The notes under the pieces were generated by a model that was not told the origin of the DNA, did not search any database, and saw only the letters and a list, made by a program, of their open reading frames with translations. A stretch of DNA of 64,000 nt from CAVUAF01 sp964460655 (GTDB lineage: Bacteria; Acidobacteriota; Terriglobia; Terriglobales; Acidobacteriaceae), in assembly GCA_964460655.1 (NCBI GenBank), contig CAYWSH010000001.1, positions 1-64,000 of the forward strand. The letters run 5' to 3'. Shown in pieces: positions 61,398 through 64,000 of this stretch (position 1 is the stretch's first letter; every line of letters starts with the position of its first letter). Position numbers and translations under genes: made by a program.

Positions 61398-64000
61398 CGG
61401 CAGTGCCACCGACCTTGATCACCTGCTGCACGACCGACCCGGACGCGAGTGCGCTCCGGCTCGGCTGCCGCCCGCCGACACTGATCGTGTAATCTCCCGG
61501 CGAAGCAACTAGCTTGCCGTCTGCATCCACAAACGCAAGTTGGCGTGAAGTCAGGCTGAAGCTTACGGTCTTGCTCTCGCCGGCGTTCAAGTGCACACGT
61601 TGAAATCCCTGCAGGGTGCGGAACGGCAATCCCGGCGGTGATGGCGCACGATCGAGATAGAGTTCGACCACCTCATCACCGGCGACCGTGCTCGCATTCT
61701 TCACCGTCACCCTCACGTCGAGCGCCTGGCCGGCTTGCGGGCTCGCAGTGCTCACCTGCAGGTCGCCGTATTGGAAGCGTGAATAACTCAGGCCAAAACC
61801 AAACTCATAGAGCGGCTCGCCGCGGAAGTAACGATACGTCCGCCCGGCCATCGAGTAGCTGCCGAACGGCGGCAGCTGCGCGATGGACTTGTAGAACGTG
61901 AGCGGCAAGCGGCCGGCAGGGTTGTAATCGCCGGCGAGCACGTCGGCGATCGCCGTACCGCCCTCACCGCCGGGATACCACGCATCGAGGATGGCAGTCG
62001 CATGCTGTTGTGCCCAGTTCACGGCGACCGCACTGCCGTTGAGCAGCACCACGACGAGCGGCTTGCCGGTCGCTGCCACCGCTTCCAGCATCTCCTGCTG
62101 GGTGCGCGGCAAGTCGAGATCCACGCGATCGCCACCGAAGAATCCGGGCGCGCTCACGTCCGTCATCTCTTCACCTTCGAGTTGCGGCGAGATACCGACG
62201 AATGCGACCACGACATCCGCATTGCGCGCGGCGGCGACCGCCGGCGCGAGCAGGCTTGGCGGGGCCCACACCAGGCGTACCGAGGAATCGTCACGCGCCT
62301 GGTAGTGCTCGACGAGGATGTGATATGCGCGCCCCGCCTCCAGGTGGACAGGCGCGGTAACTGTGCGCGCCGGATGACGCAGCCAATCGTCGATCAGGAG
62401 ACTGCCATCAAGGGACAAACGCACACCATCGCGCGCGGCCACACCGAGCCGGTAGTCGGCCGTCTCGGTCGGGGTAAGGGTTGCGGTCCAGCGAACGGAG
62501 AAGTTGGAACGTAGTTCCTCGGATGGCGGCGCGACGAAATCGTAAAGCAGTCTTGGCTCGCTCCGCGCGAGCACCGGCGTGCCGGTCAGCGATGGATTCG
62601 CGAAGTACTCTACCATCACGCCAGAAGCACCCTGCGGCGTGCGCAACAAAGACGCTGGCACCTCTACCGCCGAGGTCTCGCTGAGCAGACTACCCGGCGC
62701 GTAGGTGATGTTCGCGTCGCCGAAGCGCTTCATCATCCCCCCGAGCGGCGTGACCGGATGCGATGGCGTGCCGTTGTAATTGCCCAGCAGGATGTCGAGC
62801 GAATCGGCGTTCGGTCCGACGACCGCGATCCGTTTGTACTTGCTTCCGAGCGGCAGGAATCCGGCTTCGTTCTTCAACAACACGATGGACTCGCGCGCCG
62901 ACCGCAGCGCCAGCTGCCGATGCTCCGCCGAGTCGTTCTCCGCCATCGGAATACGCGCATAGGGGACCGATTCGGGCGGATCGAACATCCCGAGGCGAAA
63001 CCGCGCCGTGAATAGCCGGCGCAGCGAAGTGTTGAGGTCGGCAGCGGAGAGCTGGCGATTACGTGCAGCTTCGCGCAGGTAGCTGTATTCATCCCCACAG
63101 CTCAGGTCAGTGCCGCTCTTCACCGCAAGTGCCGAGGCCTGCTCGATGGTGAGCACATAGCGATGGCCCGCGTAGATATCGCCGATGGCGCCGCAATCGG
63201 AGACGACGTAGCCATCAAACCTCCACTGCTTGCGCAGCAGATCGAGCAGCTTCTCGTTCGCGCACGCCGGCGCTCCCGAGACGGCGTTATACGCGCACAT
63301 GATGGACTGGGCATGGCCCTCCACCACCGTCGCGCGGAAGGCGGGCGTGTAGGTATCCATCAGGTCGTGCGCCGAGACGGGAACGTTGAACTGGTGACGC
63401 AGCACCTCAGGCCCGCTGTGCACGGCGTAGTGCTTGGGCGTGGCGATCGTCTTGAAGTACTTGGGATCGTCGCCTTGCAAGCCGCGCACGAAGGCAACGC
63501 CGAGCCGCCCGGTAAGGAAAGGATCTTCGCCGAAGGTTTCCTGGCCGCGTCCCCACCGCGGATCGCGGAAGATGTTGATGTTGGGCGACCAGAACGTCAG
63601 GCCGTAGTACCGGGTGCGATTTCCGTGCGCGATGGCATCGTGATACTTGGCGCGCGCCTCCGTGGAAATGACGTCTGCAACGTCGTGGATCAGAGGCGCG
63701 TTCCACGTCGCGGCCAAACCGATCGCCTGAGGAAATACCGTGGCATAGCCGGCGCGGGCCACGCCGTGCAAGCCCTCGTTCCACCAGTTGTACGCGGGAA
63801 TGTTCAGGCGTTCGATCGCTGGCGCGACGTCCTGCATCTGCGAGATCTTCTCTTCGAGCGTCATGCGGCCGATCAGGTCGTCGACGCGGCGCTCGAGAGG
63901 CGCACTCGGGTCGAGATAAAGCGGACGTGAGGCCTGGGCGAACGACGCCACTCCCACGAGCAGAAACACGAAGCACACGCCCAACTGCCGCCGCTTGCTC
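61381..64000 (-). CDS. GH3 beta-glucosidase/beta-xylosidase with inserted PA14 domain, 5' end beyond window
   Basis: At least 867 residues. The frame stays open to the edge (SKRRQLGVCFVFLLVGVASFAQ looks like an incomplete signal peptide), so the start lies past 64000. Counting from the TTG at 63984: GH3 N-terminal barrel with KHYAVHSG and nucleophile D263 in GYVVSDCGAIGDI, the alpha/beta sandwich, a PA14 insertion at about 440-570 (VMVEYFANPSLTGTPV ... RLSLDGSLLIDDW), and a fibronectin-III-like C-terminus. Such enzymes release glucose or xylose from oligosaccharides in the periplasm. It overlaps the convergent LysR gene by 17 nt. Confidence 0.9.
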   Translation of the reverse strand, partial: SKRRQLGVCFVFLLVGVASFAQASRPLYLDPSAPLERRVDDLIGRMTLEEKISQMQDVAPAIERLNIPAYNWWNEGLHGVARAGYATVFPQAIGLAATWNAPLIHDVADVISTEARAKYHDAIAHGNRTRYYGLTFWSPNINIFRDPRWGRGQETFGEDPFLTGRLGVAFVRGLQGDDPKYFKTIATPKHYAVHSGPEVLRHQFNVPVSAHDLMDTYTPAFRATVVEGHAQSIMCAYNAVSGAPACANEKLLDLLRKQWRFDGYVVSDCGAIGDIYAGHRYVLTIEQASALAVKSGTDLSCGDEYSYLREAARNRQLSAADLNTSLRRLFTARFRLGMFDPPESVPYARIPMAENDSAEHRQLALRSARESIVLLKNEAGFLPLGSKYKRIAVVGPNADSLDILLGNYNGTPSHPVTPLGGMMKRFGDANITYAPGSLLSETSAVEVPASLLRTPQGASGVMVEYFANPSLTGTPVLARSEPRLLYDFVAPPSEELRSNFSVRWTATLTPTETADYRLGVAARDGVRLSLDGSLLIDDWLRHPARTVTAPVHLEAGRAYHILVEHYQARDDSSVRLVWAPPSLLAPAVAAARNADVVVAFVGISPQLEGEEMTDVSAPGFFGGDRVDLDLPRTQQEMLEAVAATGKPLVVVLLNGSAVAVNWAQQHATAILDAWYPGGEGGTAIADVLAGDYNPAGRLPLTFYKSIAQLPPFGSYSMAGRTYRYFRGEPLYEFGFGLSYSRFQYGDLQVSTASPQAGQALDVRVTVKNASTVAGDEVVELYLDRAPSPPGLPFRTLQGFQRVHLNAGESKTVSFSLTSRQLAFVDADGKLVASPGDYTISVGGRQPSRSALASGSVVQQVIKVGGTAVTLEP

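Overview
The window looks like a draft or metagenome-derived scaffold from an Acidobacteriota (probably Terriglobia). This is inferred from gene content, not from a marker gene: three very large Oar-type TonB-dependent receptors with N-terminal carboxypeptidase-regulatory domains, a VPS10/BNR repeat protein, an SBBP-repeat protein joined to a secreted RHS protein, TonB receptor-YfiR-CHASE8 kinase modules and several secreted glycoside hydrolases, all GC-rich. Two N runs (10205-10304 and 17552-17561) are assembly gaps, and both appear to misrepresent the true sequence.

Layout. 1-10539 looks like an old genomic island. It starts at the 3' part of tRNA-Pro(CGG), next to a collapsed tyrosine-integrase remnant, and ends at a 36-bp imperfect copy of the tRNA 3' end. 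It carries an Oar-type receptor, a PhoB-like response regulator with a pstS remnant, and a TetR-controlled tripartite ABC efflux operon (permease, ATPase, HlyD adaptor, TolC-like channel). 10711-12981 is a penicillin/AHL-acylase-family enzyme. 13003-19738 (minus) is an envelope signalling cluster: TonB receptor, YfiR, CHASE8 hybrid histidine kinase, single-domain receiver and receiver-HD-GYP phosphodiesterase. It probably runs from the outer membrane to c-di-GMP, and the 10-N gap hides part of a tandem receptor-yfiR duplication. 19955-24815 holds cutC, a nucleotidyltransferase and the VPS10-like protein. 24935-28732 is a second Oar-type receptor.

28739-34734 (minus) is a tightly overlapping five-gene sugar-acid operon (MFS transporter, rhamnonate-dehydratase-like enolase, AraD1/GguC, beta-hydroxyacid dehydrogenase, GH39) behind a perfect LacI-type operator. 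34776-46714 (minus) is a polymorphic-toxin locus: an SBBP protein coupled to a 1640-residue secreted RHS protein with a nuclease-like tip and its immunity gene, a displaced RHS tip (GH-E-type nuclease) with a SUFU-type immunity gene, and a further RHS scar.

47158-54869 (plus) is a third Oar-type receptor followed by a secreted protein and a diheme beta-propeller protein resembling the hydrazine synthase alpha subunit. 54876-56825 is a GH105 enzyme fused to a GATase-like domain. 56972-57157 is a lysine riboswitch heading a dapB-dapA-dapD operon. The window ends with a small exported protein, a LysR regulator and a GH3 enzyme cut by the right edge. The GH39, GH105 and GH3 enzymes together with the sugar-acid operon suggest use of plant cell-wall or pectic polysaccharides.
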